NCBI GenBank assembly: GCA_026874595.1
Contig: CM049308.1
Location: forward strand, 80,022,124-80,086,123
Origin: Sipunculus nudus
Taxonomy: Eukaryota; Annelida; Sipuncula; Golfingiida; Sipunculidae
DNA: 64,000 nt
Reading direction: 5' to 3'
The stretch's first letter is position 1, and each line of letters starts with the position of its first letter. The position numbers and the translations under genes are program-made. The notes beneath the pieces are model-generated. The model searched no databases. It was not told where the DNA came from and worked only from the letters and a program-made list of their open reading frames with translations. Positions 27,101 to 42,100 of the stretch are shown here, piece after piece.

Positions 27101-30100
27101 AAGATGATAGCTAAGTAGAGATTTGGAGGACAGTGTATCTTACGATTGTAATTCTTACAATTAACACTGAAAGACACATAATACCCTGGAATAGGGTTCT
27201 TTTTGTGGTACACAAACAAGCATTTTTGTGTCAATAGGCACATAACCTAAGGTTACATGCTGTCATTGGTTCTGAAAATCAAAGCTTTAGACTTTTTTCG
27301 TAAATCCTGTGCTATTCATCTTGGTTATTGTGCATCACTGCAGGCCCCCATGCTGTAGCTCTGTGACCTGGTATTCATGTTCATGTACCATCATTCCACA
27401 TCAAATCACCAAAATAATTGATGTTGTATAATGAGCACCGCAGACATGGAAGATGAAGTTAGAGGCATGTCCATTAAACATGTTGTCATGCTATGTACAA
27501 TCTGGTCAAATACTCCACATTTTTTTCTCTTCATTTAATCAATAAATCATTAAGTTTGTTCCGTGAGCTTGGAATCGTATTTGAGAACAGTAAATTACTG
27601 GGACCTCTCTTCTTTACAATATACCAAACTGAAAAAAAAATATGTCCTCTTTTAAATCACTCACCAAAAATTTCTTTAAACCACACCTTTTCTTCTATTA
27701 ATAATTAAATCATTAAGTTGCTGCAGTGGAACTTGAAACAGATTTGAAAGTAATAGTGTTTAAGGAAACCTTCTCTAACAAGAGATTCACAGATTTAATT
27801 GAATCCTTAAGTCTTTCTGATAATTACTTTTCTCGCTTTTAAACATATTTTCTAGGAAATGTAAAATATCTTTTTTCTTGCCATTTATCCAGCTGATATG
27901 AGAATTTGGTGTTTATAGACAGCTTTCATATAAAACTCATACTGTATCATAAACAACTGGTAGATGTTTAATTCAAAGAATTAACTGTTTATACTAAGAG
28001 TTATTTGTTCAATTAAACATTTCTATCAGTAATTTGTTTTGATCCTACAGGAATCTGGATAAGAGATATCACAATACACTTGGTAGTTTCACTATACACA
28101 ATGTCAAAACATGAAATAAGTATATACAGGGAAATCTTCCATCAATGGGTATCTTCTTATTACAGACATCTCTTTTTACTGACATAGTCAGTCCAAGCAT
28201 AAGCAGATTCACAGCTCTGTCACCTCACTAATATAGGTAACATATATGTTTTTTACCATTTTATACTAGTATTCAAAATGAGACGTTTCACTGAATATGT
28301 ATTTTACCTTACAGAGAGGTTCATCTATGACTATGAGAGTGGCAAACCATGTGTGCTATCTCAGTGCTTGCACATTTACTTTGAGAGTCAGAATAATTTA
28401 AACAGACACAATATAACTGGTCTGTACTACACTGTAACAGGTGCAAAAATCTCAATAATTACTCCATGATTACATGGTACAAGTCAAAATCATAAACATT
28501 AATATGAAAACGAGAAGCTGTTCTGATTAATCAGTTAATCTCTCTATCTAAACATTCAGTAACAAGACCTCTATATAAGCCATGCATATGAGTTTTTCAG
28601 GTTCTAATAGCGATACGTAACCCTTTCAAACTTTTATTTTTTGTCAATCTTGTTATGAACACAAGATGTGGTCTGCTTTTTACATGACGCTGTGACTGTT
28701 TCCACAGGGATGTCCTTAAATGACTGTAACATTAGTATGATAAAACCAAAACAATATGGATATCATTCCACTAAATTAGTGACAGTAAGTCACCAAGATC
28801 ACCAAGATACCAACAGCGCAACTTTTTCATGTAAATTGCTACATGTGAGGCGGCATGCATATCACAATACATTCATTGTCACATATCTTTGTGGTGCTAA
28901 AAAAAACTATTCATGTCTTATTATGGAGGTTGGTACGGGATATCAGCGTAACAAATCCTGCTGCTTTAATAAGGAACTTAGGCATTTAAAATTTTGAAAT
29001 TTCATGAGCAGAACACCCACAGAATCCTAAACTATGAGTAATTTGTTTATGTTAGCCAGCTGCTTTTGATGTTTTACAATAAATCCTTCCTACATTGGAT
29101 CAAATTAAATTCTAAAATCTTTATACACTAAAACCCATTTTCCTTCATAATGATATGGTCTTTATATATTATGATAGTTGGGACAGCCTGCAGCTTATAA
29201 TCTGTTAACTCACAATATATGCATGTATAGCTAGACCATTGCCTTTTTTAACATGTTTTAATGATACAGTTCTAGCAATTTTGATATTCATATATGCTGC
29301 AATCTAAATATATAGATGTTACATAATAATGATGGTTCCGTGTACAAGGAAGATATTCATCAGATAAAACATAAGGAAGTAAAGATCAGTTTGAGAACCT
29401 TAATTATTTAAACCTAGTGAGAATATGGATGCTTATTAAGGAAACTTTCTGGGAATTCTAACACTGGAATCTTGGTCTGTTTGTTGTTCCTTTTAGATGG
29501 ACTTGTGCAACTATTTGACACCTGCTGTAAATATTTCGAACAAAAAGCAGGAAGTAGCAGTGTTCATTAAAATGACAAATGGTAAGAATGTTGATGTAAC
29601 ACCTGGAATTAACATTTCCCTATATATGTTTATGATCATCCGGCACAGATAACCTGACTTTTTGGGCAGCTTTTTGCATAATCTTCAAAGACACCATGGC
29701 ATTATATGTTATGTGTGTGTGCTAAACATGGCAGGGCTGGCACTAATTGGGGCATAAGTGCTTCCCACAATACGTCAAATACAATATGTTTTCTCAGTTA
29801 ACTATCTCCCTGCTAAAAAGGCAGGTAGCTCTGAGAAAAAGTTACTTTTTTCTTTTTGGGGAAAATGAAAGTTGCAGCGAGTGCTTAGTCTCAAATGACT
29901 GCTGAGGATGGGCTTTTTGTTTTGATGTAAGATACATACTTGTTCCCACTGGTACTGGTAATACAATATGTGATATATCAGCATTAATACAGAACATAGC
30001 CAGCAGTATAGAGCTACATTTTTTTATGGACACCCATATTGTATGCTGAATGTATGAGCTCCACTTATAATGTGCAAAGAGTAATCATCTGATGGAGAAG

Positions 30101-33100
30101 TCTTTTTACTTTGAACGCTCATGAAGTAAAATAATGAAACTTGGTTTTAAAAAGACATCATTTTTCAGTATCATATTTATGCATAAAATAACAATGATCA
30201 CTGAAAGTGAGGGATCAGTGAAAGGAAACAGCTCACATCCACAGAAATTGATTGCTAGTTCTACCAAAACCATACAACTAATTCTATAATATAAAATACC
30301 AATTATCATTAAACAACAATTAATCTCTTACATAACTAACAGACAAACTGACATCTACTGCCTGGTTACTGGAGCAAAAACACATCTTCAAGACACTGAC
30401 ATACAATGATGAGACAGATTGAGTATATCCAGGCATTATCACAGATCAAATACTATCACATTGTAATACACAGCATGCAGCCAAGCGTGGATGATAAAAT
30501 CATCTGCAGGTACAGGGCACACACTCTGCACATGCTGTATAATACATCATTCATTAATGCTGCAAAATATGTATGTACGTGGCATGCACTGGGAAATACT
30601 GCAATATACCTGAAAAAAATCACACAACAGTAACTGGCATCATGCCAACTTAACAGTAAATCAAACTTTCCATTACTCCGATACTGTGTCTCCATCAGTG
30701 CATTCTGCAAAGGCCTAAAATAAGGGTTATGGTCTTAATCTCTGATTCTGAACAGGGTTCCAACTTATTTTTTTAATTTAATCTTAAGGTTTTTCCAAGA
30801 ATTTTCAACAACATTAAAATAAGATTTTCAAGACCATTTTTCCACTAGTTAAAAAGCCTTTCAGCTGTCTCCCACACCCCCTTTTTCACATATTCATACA
30901 AATGTAGTTCCTCATGGTCTGACATGACCATCCAAATAAAATAAAACTGAAGTCGTTTTCAAGAAAATTTTCAAAATCAGCTAAATTAAGCACTCTCAAG
31001 GCCTTCATAATACATTAAAATTTAAAACATTTTCAAAACCTTTTAAGCATGTGGGAATTTCAATGTCCCCAAAATGTCTGAGTGACCAGATGCAGACATC
31101 AAAATTTGGATCACTTTTTCATTTGACAGAAGTTTTGATGGGCACGCTTGATAGGAAACAACTGACATATATATAACGGAGTAATGGAAAGTTAGCTTTA
31201 GGATTGGGTAAAAGATGCAACAACATGATCAACAAAATGCAAGCACTGGTTCATGAACAGAACGCTAACTTCACAAACTTTTATACAAGATCCCACCAGA
31301 CAGGCGATGGTGAGGTGTCACTGACGGGGTGTTACCTGTGTGGGAAGGTACTGAAGGAACTGGTGTTTGAAGCGTTGGTTTCTCTTATACCTACAGATCA
31401 GTACAGTACAAATCAACAATGGTGAAACCAAATAATAATGTAACCAATAACTGTGCAATTGTCCACAAATCCTCCCGCAGTAAAAAAGTCCTTGAGCAAT
31501 AAGTGCAAAAAAAAAAACTTCTTGAAATCCTGAAATGAAACTGAATTATCAGAAGTTAAAATTGTACACAATAATTATCAATATAAAACTGAATCAAACA
31601 AATATGAGGTTATGTTGTATGGTATTTATTTAGGGTACAGACAAAACCTATTGTGTGTTTTAGTGTGAGCCCAGTTATAACAGCTTTACTTATTATTAAA
31701 AAAAAATAACATTTCAAGCAGTGTTATGATATATTTTCAGTTTGTGCACATTTTTGGGATGAACTAATTATTTGGAGAAAATTTGATGAAGCAGGGTATC
31801 AATTTAAATATTTTCAAATTAAATATACAATTTAATGACCAAAGAAGTGTAATTATTCCCAGGACAACATAACTTGTTCAATAGAGCAATTAAAAAGTGC
31901 TTTTACGTTATGCTTTTATTTAGGGGAGAAATACTGGAGCTTAATAAAACAATTTAATAAATTTGATTGACCTCTAGTAACTCTACCATAAACTAATTGT
32001 AAATTACTTCAGTTGTTGAATATTTACTGATTGCTGGTAAGAGCCTTTGAAATTTGACAATGCCAGCAAAGTAATATTTCTATTGTCGAATAAGAATCAA
32101 TCAGAAGCAGATACCATATACCTCTGACTATTCAATCATTAATATCATAAAAAGCTCATAAATATTCATGTCCATAACCTGGCAAGTCTTTTCTTTCCTT
32201 ATAAATACCAGATGAGTGGAAGATCAGAGTGATAATACATTGTATACCCATGTAACACTAATAATACCCCTGTCTTTCATCCACGTTTGCACCGGTAATG
32301 ACGGAAAAGCTATGAAGACTTTTCATCACAAAGGTCAACAGGTGTAAAGGCATCTGCTTTCAATATTCATCCAGAGTTTCTGTAGAAGACAAGTTAGGAC
32401 AGGAGTTATGCTGGTCGAGCACTAACAATAAGTCTTTTGAATTTGCGGTTTCTGATGGGACAAGAGAGGAGATAGTGCTGTCTCTGAGGAAGCTTCTTTT
32501 GAATCACAAAGCTCACCTCAAATCCCTTTACAGTTCACAACCCTGAAACTAAAGAAATCTATGGCTGCTCTTCATGGTGGGTAGTCTGTGTTATCAAGGC
32601 GGTTATGTTTTCACTGGCATTTGTTTGTTTGGTAGTTTGTCTGGTTGACTATTTTTTAAATACCATGGCCTCTTAGAGTATTTTTCTTATGACATTTTCA
32701 TAAAACCATGGTTGAATAACTTCACAGTTATTGAACAATATATCTGATCCAAATGCTGCAAATGCATGAAGAAGTATAGATACTGCCAGGAAAGAATAGG
32801 GTGTTCATTTTCTCATATATATTTATATCAGAAACTAATTAATTTTTAATATTAGTTGTTACACCAGTCATAAAATAATTGACTGCAGGGATATTTAACT
32901 TAGGCCAGTATACTGAGAAACTTAAATGTCAGTATATCACACTATGTAAGAAAGAGGAGGGTATGGTGATATGCAAGTGCCCCTTGTCCTTGAATGTCAA
33001 GTATCATAAAAATAATGTGACACTACTTAGAACTTTGGTTATGATAAAGAGACACAAGATACACAGACTACATCAATCACAGCTCATGTAGTAAGCATGG

Positions 33101-36100
33101 CCACCCATCTGGAACTAAAATCAAGCCTCCTCCAGCACACTGCTTTCTTTTAACTACTGCCGCTGAGGCATTTAAACATAACAATAGCTGTGTTTTACTG
33201 TCGCTGAAGTTAGTTCTACATGAGTCACTATGAGAACAAGAGTATCACTATATATCAAGTCAGGTATAAGACAGAATCACAGCATGTGAATGTGCCGCAT
33301 CACCTCATAATGATAATAAATTAAACAATCTTCCATGCATATCAGGAGGCGAAACAAGGACAAATTTACTTGTGACTCAATCAGCTTCAGAACTAGTCCT
33401 CTATTAGATCTATATCTCCACTTGTGTCAGTTAAACTGACATGTGATGTATGTTTTGCTCAATAAAATTTCTATTTGAATGGGAAATGCTTACTTATAGC
33501 AGAGCTTGACATCATTCCTTTAATAAAATATCACAATTGGTTCTCAGCTATAACTTATTTTTGTGAAATGTAGCTCTACTATTTCTCACCTAGAGAATGG
33601 AAGAAAAACAAACTTACCAGTAAAGGCTAATGAGTACACATCTTTCCGAAGGTCAGATATTAAAAATCCATGCTAGAGATTAAACAAGATATATACTCAT
33701 GAACTGATCACCAATGCTGGGATTTAAACATGGGAGAACATCTTTGGTTTTGTGAACACAACTTTCCACCAGTACCAGTTACTTGTATCAGGGCAACAAT
33801 TATAATCTGTGACACTGTCTCTATCCACCAGTTTTCCCTTATTCACTCTTATGGTGGCAACTAACTTCAAGTCTGTCAATCCAAAGGCAGAATTAGAAAA
33901 ATATTTAATTAACTAATATAAACTAATATTATAACCTGTTTGAATTTTCTGCAAAAAATAAGATGGAAACGAAAAATGCTAAATAGTCAATTCTTTTGTG
34001 ATTTGACAGAAGCCAAAAAGCAATGTGGTCAGGAGAAGAATTTAATGGCTATTAGGAAGAAAATTATTGCATTGTCTCTGTAAAGTCACTCCCAAAGTTA
34101 TCCAGCAAATGACCACATTTACAGGGATGCAATGGAGGATTTGGCACTGAGATCATAAGTCAATAGAGTGTCAAGTACTTTTTAAATTTTAATTTGCTAT
34201 TGTACCAACAATTCATTAAATATTTTACTGCTATCTTGTCTGCTGCTTTTTGTTTCTCAACCAAACTGATTTAAAAGAAATTTCATGAAAAATCAGGTGG
34301 ACATATGAAATATAATGAAGTATAAGTGGAATGATTATTGTTCATCAAGGGTGTAGAAACTAACCTAACCATGGATCATTTTCAGTGAGTTTATTCCTGA
34401 ACCAGACCATATTCTGTACATTTACACAGATAAAGTTACAAGGTAATATTTAATAAGATTACTTTTAGTAACAAAGGTAATTTTTCCAACTCCTTTATTG
34501 TTATCTGGCTCTCATCTACAACTACAGTATAGTAAGTGATAAGTCTCATGGTTATGGGCAAGGTCATCAGAAGTAATGGAAATATGTCTCTAATGATTTG
34601 TATAATGATAATATCAAAGGCCAAGGTGTGGTATATAAAAGTTTTAGTTAATAGACAATGTTTATATAGAATACAGAGTAACAGAACCAAAGGGTCAAAG
34701 GTCAAGAGAAACACCTTTGGGTGTGATATCTGACTAATACAAGTTTGAGTTATGCCTGGCCTAAACACTGGAGTGTGTAGCACTTGAATAATAAATTTTG
34801 TTTGTCTTGGCTCACTAAAGCATTATGTGAACAAGTTGCACACTATAAATTTTAATTTATGAGATCATTGCTCATGGTAACAGATGATGACATGCAAAGA
34901 CCATAGCATTTCAAGAGCTTCCTTGGGAACTGATCCCTGGGCAAACAAAGCAACTGGACCATGACAACCATGACACTGAACCTGTCCCAAGAAGAGCTCA
35001 GAATATATTCACTGTCTGACCTTGGATGTGCCCTCAGGACTTCATATATGTAAATTCCACTCATACAACCACTTTTCATTTCATTTATAATATTACTTCC
35101 ATTTGTGATATTATTTCAAAAAGTGAACCGAAAGACACTTGAGTAGAGCTTGTGCTAAATATGCAAAAAAAAATATTTATCAGGTCCACCCCTTTATCTG
35201 AAGCCCCACTGACATTTATAACATGTTCTTTAAATGCTGTTGAAGTTAAATTTTTTTTTAAAATTTGAACTGTAGTCCTGCTGATGAGCAAACAGCAAAC
35301 TGGGGTCAAAACATCAACCTCATTAGCTGTGGTAATAATTCATGTTATAGTTCTGGGGGGGGGGGGGGGGGGGCTGGATATTTATCCAGCGATGGCCTTT
35401 TTTGGTTCCCCTAAGCACTATGTGTTATGTTTATAATTATAATTGTATCACTTGGTGTTTGATTTTATCTGGCAGTTCCCCCTTGAGAAGCTTTAATACA
35501 TTATAATAACTAACTACCGTAATGTCTACTTGAATTCGTACAGGAAAAAATAATTATTTTTCTCAGTGTGAGAATTATTATATGTAAAATATGAAAAATT
35601 AGAATATTGCAGGAGAAAAGATCGTTTGACACCTGAGAACCGGCGATGGGCGATAATAGATGATGTACGGCAACTCCCATGTTAATTATTATTTAACACA
35701 TGTTCGGGAATATATGTGAGCGCTGCTGGTGACAAAAAAGATATCCAGTTTATCCCGTAACTGGCATTTTATAAACCGGTGTTTTATATATATATATAGC
35801 CGCGCCGGTCGGGGTAACCGGGACGGCCTGTACTGCCGGCCGTAACAGACTTAACATTCGTAAATCACAGCCGGCACAAAAGATCATAAAGATCGTCAAA
35901 AATCCAGCTACCGGCAATAGAACTTCAGTAATTCATTACCCCAAACTGTTTAATTTGTACCTCATTAGTACGTTAACACATTTATTTGATCACGGCTGTG
36001 GTGCAAACAAAATTGACAGGAGTCACTGATCACCTTAACATTACACATCAAATAAATTATTGGTAAACAAACAAGCAACCAAGTGTTTCAAAGTTTGGAC

Positions 36101-39100
36101 ATGAAAGGAAAACATCATTAGCCAGGGGTCTCTCACGGCCTACAGCGGTGCGTAGCATCTTTAGTGGTAAGAAAATGGGCTATTGTTTTGTAATACTTCA
36201 TGGCAACATTTAATTCATTTACAAACATTATTTGTATTGATTGCAGAATACGCCCTAATAAAATGGTAATGGTGATTTTAGGGCGTTAATGAAATTTATT
36301 CGGGGTGCCACCTGGCGGCAAGTGAACTTATTACAGCCGTGAATATGTAATCTCAGCAGATTTATTTATATATTTCAATAAATTGTTTATTTTACCCGTT
36401 TGGTTATTTCAGTGGAAAGAAATAAATGAAAAAAATATATGTTTATCATATTTTTAAACTGGGACGGTGGAGTAACATAAAAGGGGAAAAAAGTTATTAG
36501 GTTTGAACCAAGGGCACACAGTTCACGCTAAAGCAGTTCATGCGCCTTTAACCAAATGGCCACAGTAACCAACGAATTATGCGGAAGTTTGTATTTGGTA
36601 GATTCTAATAAGATTTATACAGCGGGAAAAAAAAAATAAATTATTTCACGGACATAACCGGGATTTATCAAATTAAAACCCTTGAAGACAGCGGTATATC
36701 CTTTGTAGCAGCGGTTCAAAGCACTCTGACGATCTCCATTTAACCTTTGATGTCTTGTAGCACCAGGTCATGCCTGTGATCAGCGGTCCATGCGAGGTTT
36801 GTCCCAAGTGGATTACTAGTATATGATCGTCAGCTAATGTGATTTTTGTCCAACTTACAAATCCTTCTTATTATATTATTAAGTAAACAAAATATTATCG
36901 ATTAAGACACATTTTTTACCTCGAGTTCTATTGTTCAAATCACGTTCATGCTGTAACAAATCTGAAGCAATGATGGCCCATCGGTATGAGTTAAGCGACA
37001 GTTTTTCCTATTTACATACATGAAGTCGCAAATCTGATAAAATTGTTCCGATAAATTATCATGTTACTTCCTCGCACTAAGAAATAAAGATGTGTTGTTA
37101 TCAGGTGAACAGCGTTGACATTTGATTCATCTCCGCATGCAAAGCTGTTTTAATCATAGCTACAATCACTGTTCATACGGACCGCCGGTGGTCACCGGCA
37201 ATAGCTAATATCGGCACAGTATGTTGGTGTACGAATTCATATATGTAATATAGAAAAATATGATTCAGGAAATTTATAGTGTGCGAACTAATGAAGGATA
37301 CGAACTGATGTAGACATTACGGTAGTATATATTAATATTCTCACCCAGGCAATTTTGGACTCTGCTCACATTTCTGCCTGGAATGATTGGCATTTAATTT
37401 GGGCACTGCCAGCTGAATTATTGAGTTATTTTAATAAATGACATAAACGGCAGACCTTGTTTCCTATCTTTGTTTGATCGAATGCATTGGTGTGTGTTGT
37501 TACTGTCATATTTTCCACTCTTGTAAGTGAAACCCCACCTGATGACCACCCCACTATGATGACCACTCCCACTAAGAAAACCATACTTTTAGTCACAGAC
37601 CAATTTAAATCATCATTAAAAACTGCCACTACCACAACAACTCTGCTAACACAACTGCTTTGGCTGGTCCTGCAGGTGATAGCAATAGCAAGAATTCACT
37701 GTACTTTGAAAATTGTATTTGTTCAATAGGGAAACAGAGAGATCCCCTGAATTATTTTTAAGGAAATGTAAGAATTATTTATCTTAAGGTCACCAACAAG
37801 GATGATTGTTAAAGTGACCAGGGAAAGATGTGTATTGTAATATTTTTTAATATGCTTTACTGCTTTTCACATCTTGCATACAATGCTTCCTTCCAGGAAA
37901 ATAAATAACATCTTGCATAACCAAGATAGCCAAAGACTTGACAAGTTATTGCTTAATCTGAAATCAAACAGAATATGACAGAAACAATCTTGTACATTCA
38001 CAGGTATGAACTCATGGTTTCATACATTCAAGAAAATTTCTTAAAATAGAAGAAATTTAATGGGGTGATGAAAAGTGCAAAATAACATCAGGAAAACAGT
38101 GTGATGTATTCCTTCCAATACCTTGAAAAAAATCTAATTAGTTGAAATTGCAATTTCTCTTATGAATATTCAAGGATTTCAACTCACCTGCAGAAGAACA
38201 TTGTCATGATGATGAGCAGCAAAGCGATGACACCCCCTAGTACAGCAATGAGTACAGTGTCCATGCCATCATTCACCACCGAGGTGCCGACTGCTGGCCC
38301 TGTAGTCGTGAAGACATCTTGACCAAATGTGGCATTAACTGAGGTCCCAAATGATGTTAACGGGACCAGTGGGACTGTCCTGGAAGAAAGTGCTTCCTCT
38401 TCTGTAGAATGTCCTGGAGGCACAGGTGGTGAAACTGTTTTTGATGGTGTTGGAATGACAATAGGTCTTTTTGTAGTTGAATGCTTTTTAGTTACTGCTA
38501 CTGTTGTGTGTGCTACAGTTGTTTCTGCTAATGTTGTCTCTGCAGTTGTTGTCTCTGGTAATGTTGTAATGACAGGACACTGGGGCTCTATATGAACATT
38601 TCCTCTTCTAGCTTCATTTAGACTATTTTTCATATCTTCCATGTATTTGACATAACCACAGTCACACTTTTTGTCATCTCCATTTTCAGGTGTGGAGCCA
38701 TTTAACTTTAGTTCTTGGTGAAGCACCTGGATCTGACGACTAAATTTACTGTTAAGGCTCAAAGTCCTGTGAAATATTGCCTCAAAATCAGGAAAATCAG
38801 GGGGACCCCCTACACTCAAGATGGTGTCCTGTGCCTGGAGTCAGAAGAAAAAGTACATTATAAATAACATTTATATAACATTTTCAGATATAACAAGAGA
38901 ATTAAAACTGGAATTGTCACAATTCATCAATACATTAACAAATCAATAAATGCTAGTGGACTGATAAAATGATAATCAATGGCTCTGACATGAAATAATG
39001 CCAGTACACTGGATCCATCTTCATAATCTGGTCCCATATACTTAACTATTGTTATTACATTTTTGTTCTGTGTAATATATAAAAACATTGTAGTAGAGAC

Positions 39101-42100
39101 ATTAAGGTCCTAAATAAAGGCAAAGTAAATCCAAATAGCCGTTTTCTATATGGTTTAATAATTGTTCATGTGTTTAAGATGTGACCTGCACAGCTGCTAT
39201 TTAAACTTAAATTAAAATTAAGTTTCTTTGTAAATGAATTTCTTTGAATAAATATTCAACATTTTATCAACAATGTTTTACCTAACCTAGCTGATAAACA
39301 ACAGATATTTGTACAGATATGTATATGGAATATATCTCATGAATACCCGTATAAAGATAAAGGTAGAGAAGACACACTAAGCTATAACAAACCAGAAACA
39401 ATGTAAACTTTCAGTACCAAGTATGTTTTTCTGCATAGTTAATTAATTAAGAATTTATATCATTGAAAATCTGAATAATTTACATCTTATTTGAGTACTT
39501 TCTGCAGTTTCAAGCAACTGAGCCACTTTGACTTCCCTATTTCCTAGTGACAGTAAGTAGACAATATATCTATACAAGAGCATATCATGGGTGCAGCTAC
39601 AGCTATTGATCAAGTAGATAATTTGACCAATTTTGAATTGGGCCATCTGTATGGACTGTCCATACTTGTATCATAAATATATAAAAGAGCATCTTACCCT
39701 CTTCATCAACTCAAGACTTTAGCAATATATATGTATATGACAGATACAACTAGTAATTTTAGCTCTATGGAAGACAAGTTACAGTGTTTTTTACTCATGG
39801 CGGCATTGGCCAGACCTTTACTTTAATTTCAGACAGTTCTGTTGGTCATATTACCAGTTTAATAGCTGATGTGTACATATAATAAATCCTGTTTATATCA
39901 TTATAAATATTTCAGTCAAGTCATGTGTCTGCACTAGCAGGAATAATTAACAAGGACATTAATCGCCCTGTCTGATGATTGTGTTCCAAATCTTACACTA
40001 GTTATATAAATGTCAGAGCTAGAAGATTCCTACCTGGGATAAGGGTCTGAAGTAATGACAATAGTATAGAGAAACTACCCTTCCACATTACACATTCTGC
40101 AGCAAATCTTCCTTGCTACACTATTTTATAGTCTACCCATATATAATGTGGGGACACGCCTTACTTCTGATATTTATGTCTTCTGCTGGCATCCAGCATG
40201 ATTAGTTAGGTACACATAACAGAATAAATAAGATCTGGTAAACACTGTATTCAAGTACAGATGACTGAACAAACGCTCTGTCTCACCTCCAGCAAACATT
40301 ATCAAAGGTCTGGACCACAGCAACTGGCATCAGTCAATTACCAACCATGCTTATGCATGCAATATAAATCACCTGGAATGAACTTGATCATTTCAGTATG
40401 GTCAGCATAATTCATTCAGATTTCCTTTAATACACACACACATGTGGTATGCTGAAATTTTACAGCCAAGGAAGGGTGATTAAAGTAATGGCAATGAAGA
40501 AAAAGTATACACACATAAATCTAGAAATGTCATGTGTTATCAAAGAATCAAATAAGCAATCTTTGTCAGGTATAAATTAATCACTATAAGGCCATGTAGC
40601 AGGAAAATTATTTCGATGCATGCTGGAATTTTATTTAAAAATTCACTTTCACTTCTTGTATTAAACAACATGAGATATACACATATAGACCATAAATTCA
40701 TAATAAATATCAACATTCCGAAATATGGGTGTGAGCTAGTTTCCAGATACAAGAAATTCTGTCAGTTTGTCTTGGCATGATTCCTGCTGCATACTATGTG
40801 TGCGTCTTTAACATACCTGCAGGACATGAACCGCACAAATGCAGTGTACACATGCTATCTAAGGGGTTCCGATATCTGGGTTCATAGAATTATCATGCCC
40901 CTGCTATGAACAAAAGTAGCCGTCTCTTTACGTGCCGGTATTCACTATACATTTATCATAGAACTGAAATTTTACAGCCAAGGAAGGGTGATTAAAGTAA
41001 TGGCAATGAAGAAAAAGTATACACACATAAATCTAGAAATGTCATGTGTTATCAAAGAATCAAATAAGCAATCTTTGTCAGGTATAAATTAATTACTATA
41101 AGGCCATGTAGCAGGAAAATTATTTCGATGCATGCTGGAATTTTATTTAAAAATTCACTTTCACTTCTTGTATTAAACAACATGAGATATACACATATAG
41201 ACCATAAATTCATAATAAATATCAACATTCCGAAATATGGGTGTGAGCTAGTTTCCAGATACAAGAAATTCTGTCAGTTTGTCTTGGCATGATTCCTGCT
41301 GCATACTATGTGTGCGTCTTTAACATACCTGCAGGACATGAACCGCACAAATGCAGTGTACACATGCTATCTAAGGGGTTCCGATATCTGGGTTCATAGA
41401 ATTATCATGCCCCTGCTATGAACAAAAGTAGCCGTCTCTTTACGTGCCGGTATTCACTATACATTTATCATAGAACTGTAGCGTTCTCATTCAACAGGTG
41501 TCTACTAGAAAGTTGTGAAAATACAAACTCCATGGGTAGATTATTTCCACATGAATGCACCATGCAAATCTTCTAAGCATGTAAATATCTGATGTTGCTC
41601 TATCATGTAATTTTTTAGCATGAACACACATACACTACAGCTGGTCTAAGCATGACCTTTTTGACCTCTGCCAGGTTTATGAATGATATATCCTTAATCA
41701 TATATACCAGAGAGACACGGTGACTGCGCTAGAATTTATGTCTCATTAAATTTGTCAATATGCTTGGAAAGAGGAAAAAGTGTGCCCCCTACTACTTGTT
41801 CTTGTATTATTTTATCTGTTCAATCGAAGAATGCATATAAAGAATGTATATAACCTAAACAAGTGCAAACATCATGCGCACAACAGATTTACATGTATTT
41901 TTTTGGGACAAAAATATATACATGTATACTTCAGGAATCTACAAAGACTGCTGAGTAGTAAAATAAGAACTTGAAGTTATTTTAAGTGTGACATGGGACT
42001 TTAGGAACTACATCAGGTATTTGGATTATTTGACTGGTTTATACAACATCCAGCATATAAAAAATGTTTGCTGTTCATCTGTACCAGGAACATCATGAGT

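Larger units (their letters stand above)
26209..38187 (-). other. Intron 2 (about 12.0 kb) between the membrane exon and the tail exons
   Basis: The intron is bounded by CAG|GTGAGT (38187) and CATTCACAG| (26209). It holds a diverged direct repeat (27507-27850), a dispersed repeat (about 32592-32665), a 19-base G run (35355-35373), a CpG-richer island (35620-37330) with a tRNA-derived relic, and a second MITE-like copy (37513-37703). The stretch 28000-32580 shows nothing beyond AT-rich sequence and chance frames. Confidence 0.8.

Noticed and set aside
33718-33765. B-box-like GTTTAAATCCC on the minus strand
   Set aside because: No A box or shared body sequence with the other SINE relics.
36252-36286. 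TTAGGG/CCCTAA sequence considered as telomeric
   Set aside because: There is only a single copy on each arm of a small hairpin, not a telomere-type array.
38329-38595. 88-codon plus-strand frame rich in Val/Ser
   Set aside because: It is the antisense shadow of the Thr-rich stalk in exon 2.
40540-41264. Two identical 70-codon minus-strand frames
   Set aside because: They are duplicates created by the 512-bp tandem duplication, not evidence of coding.
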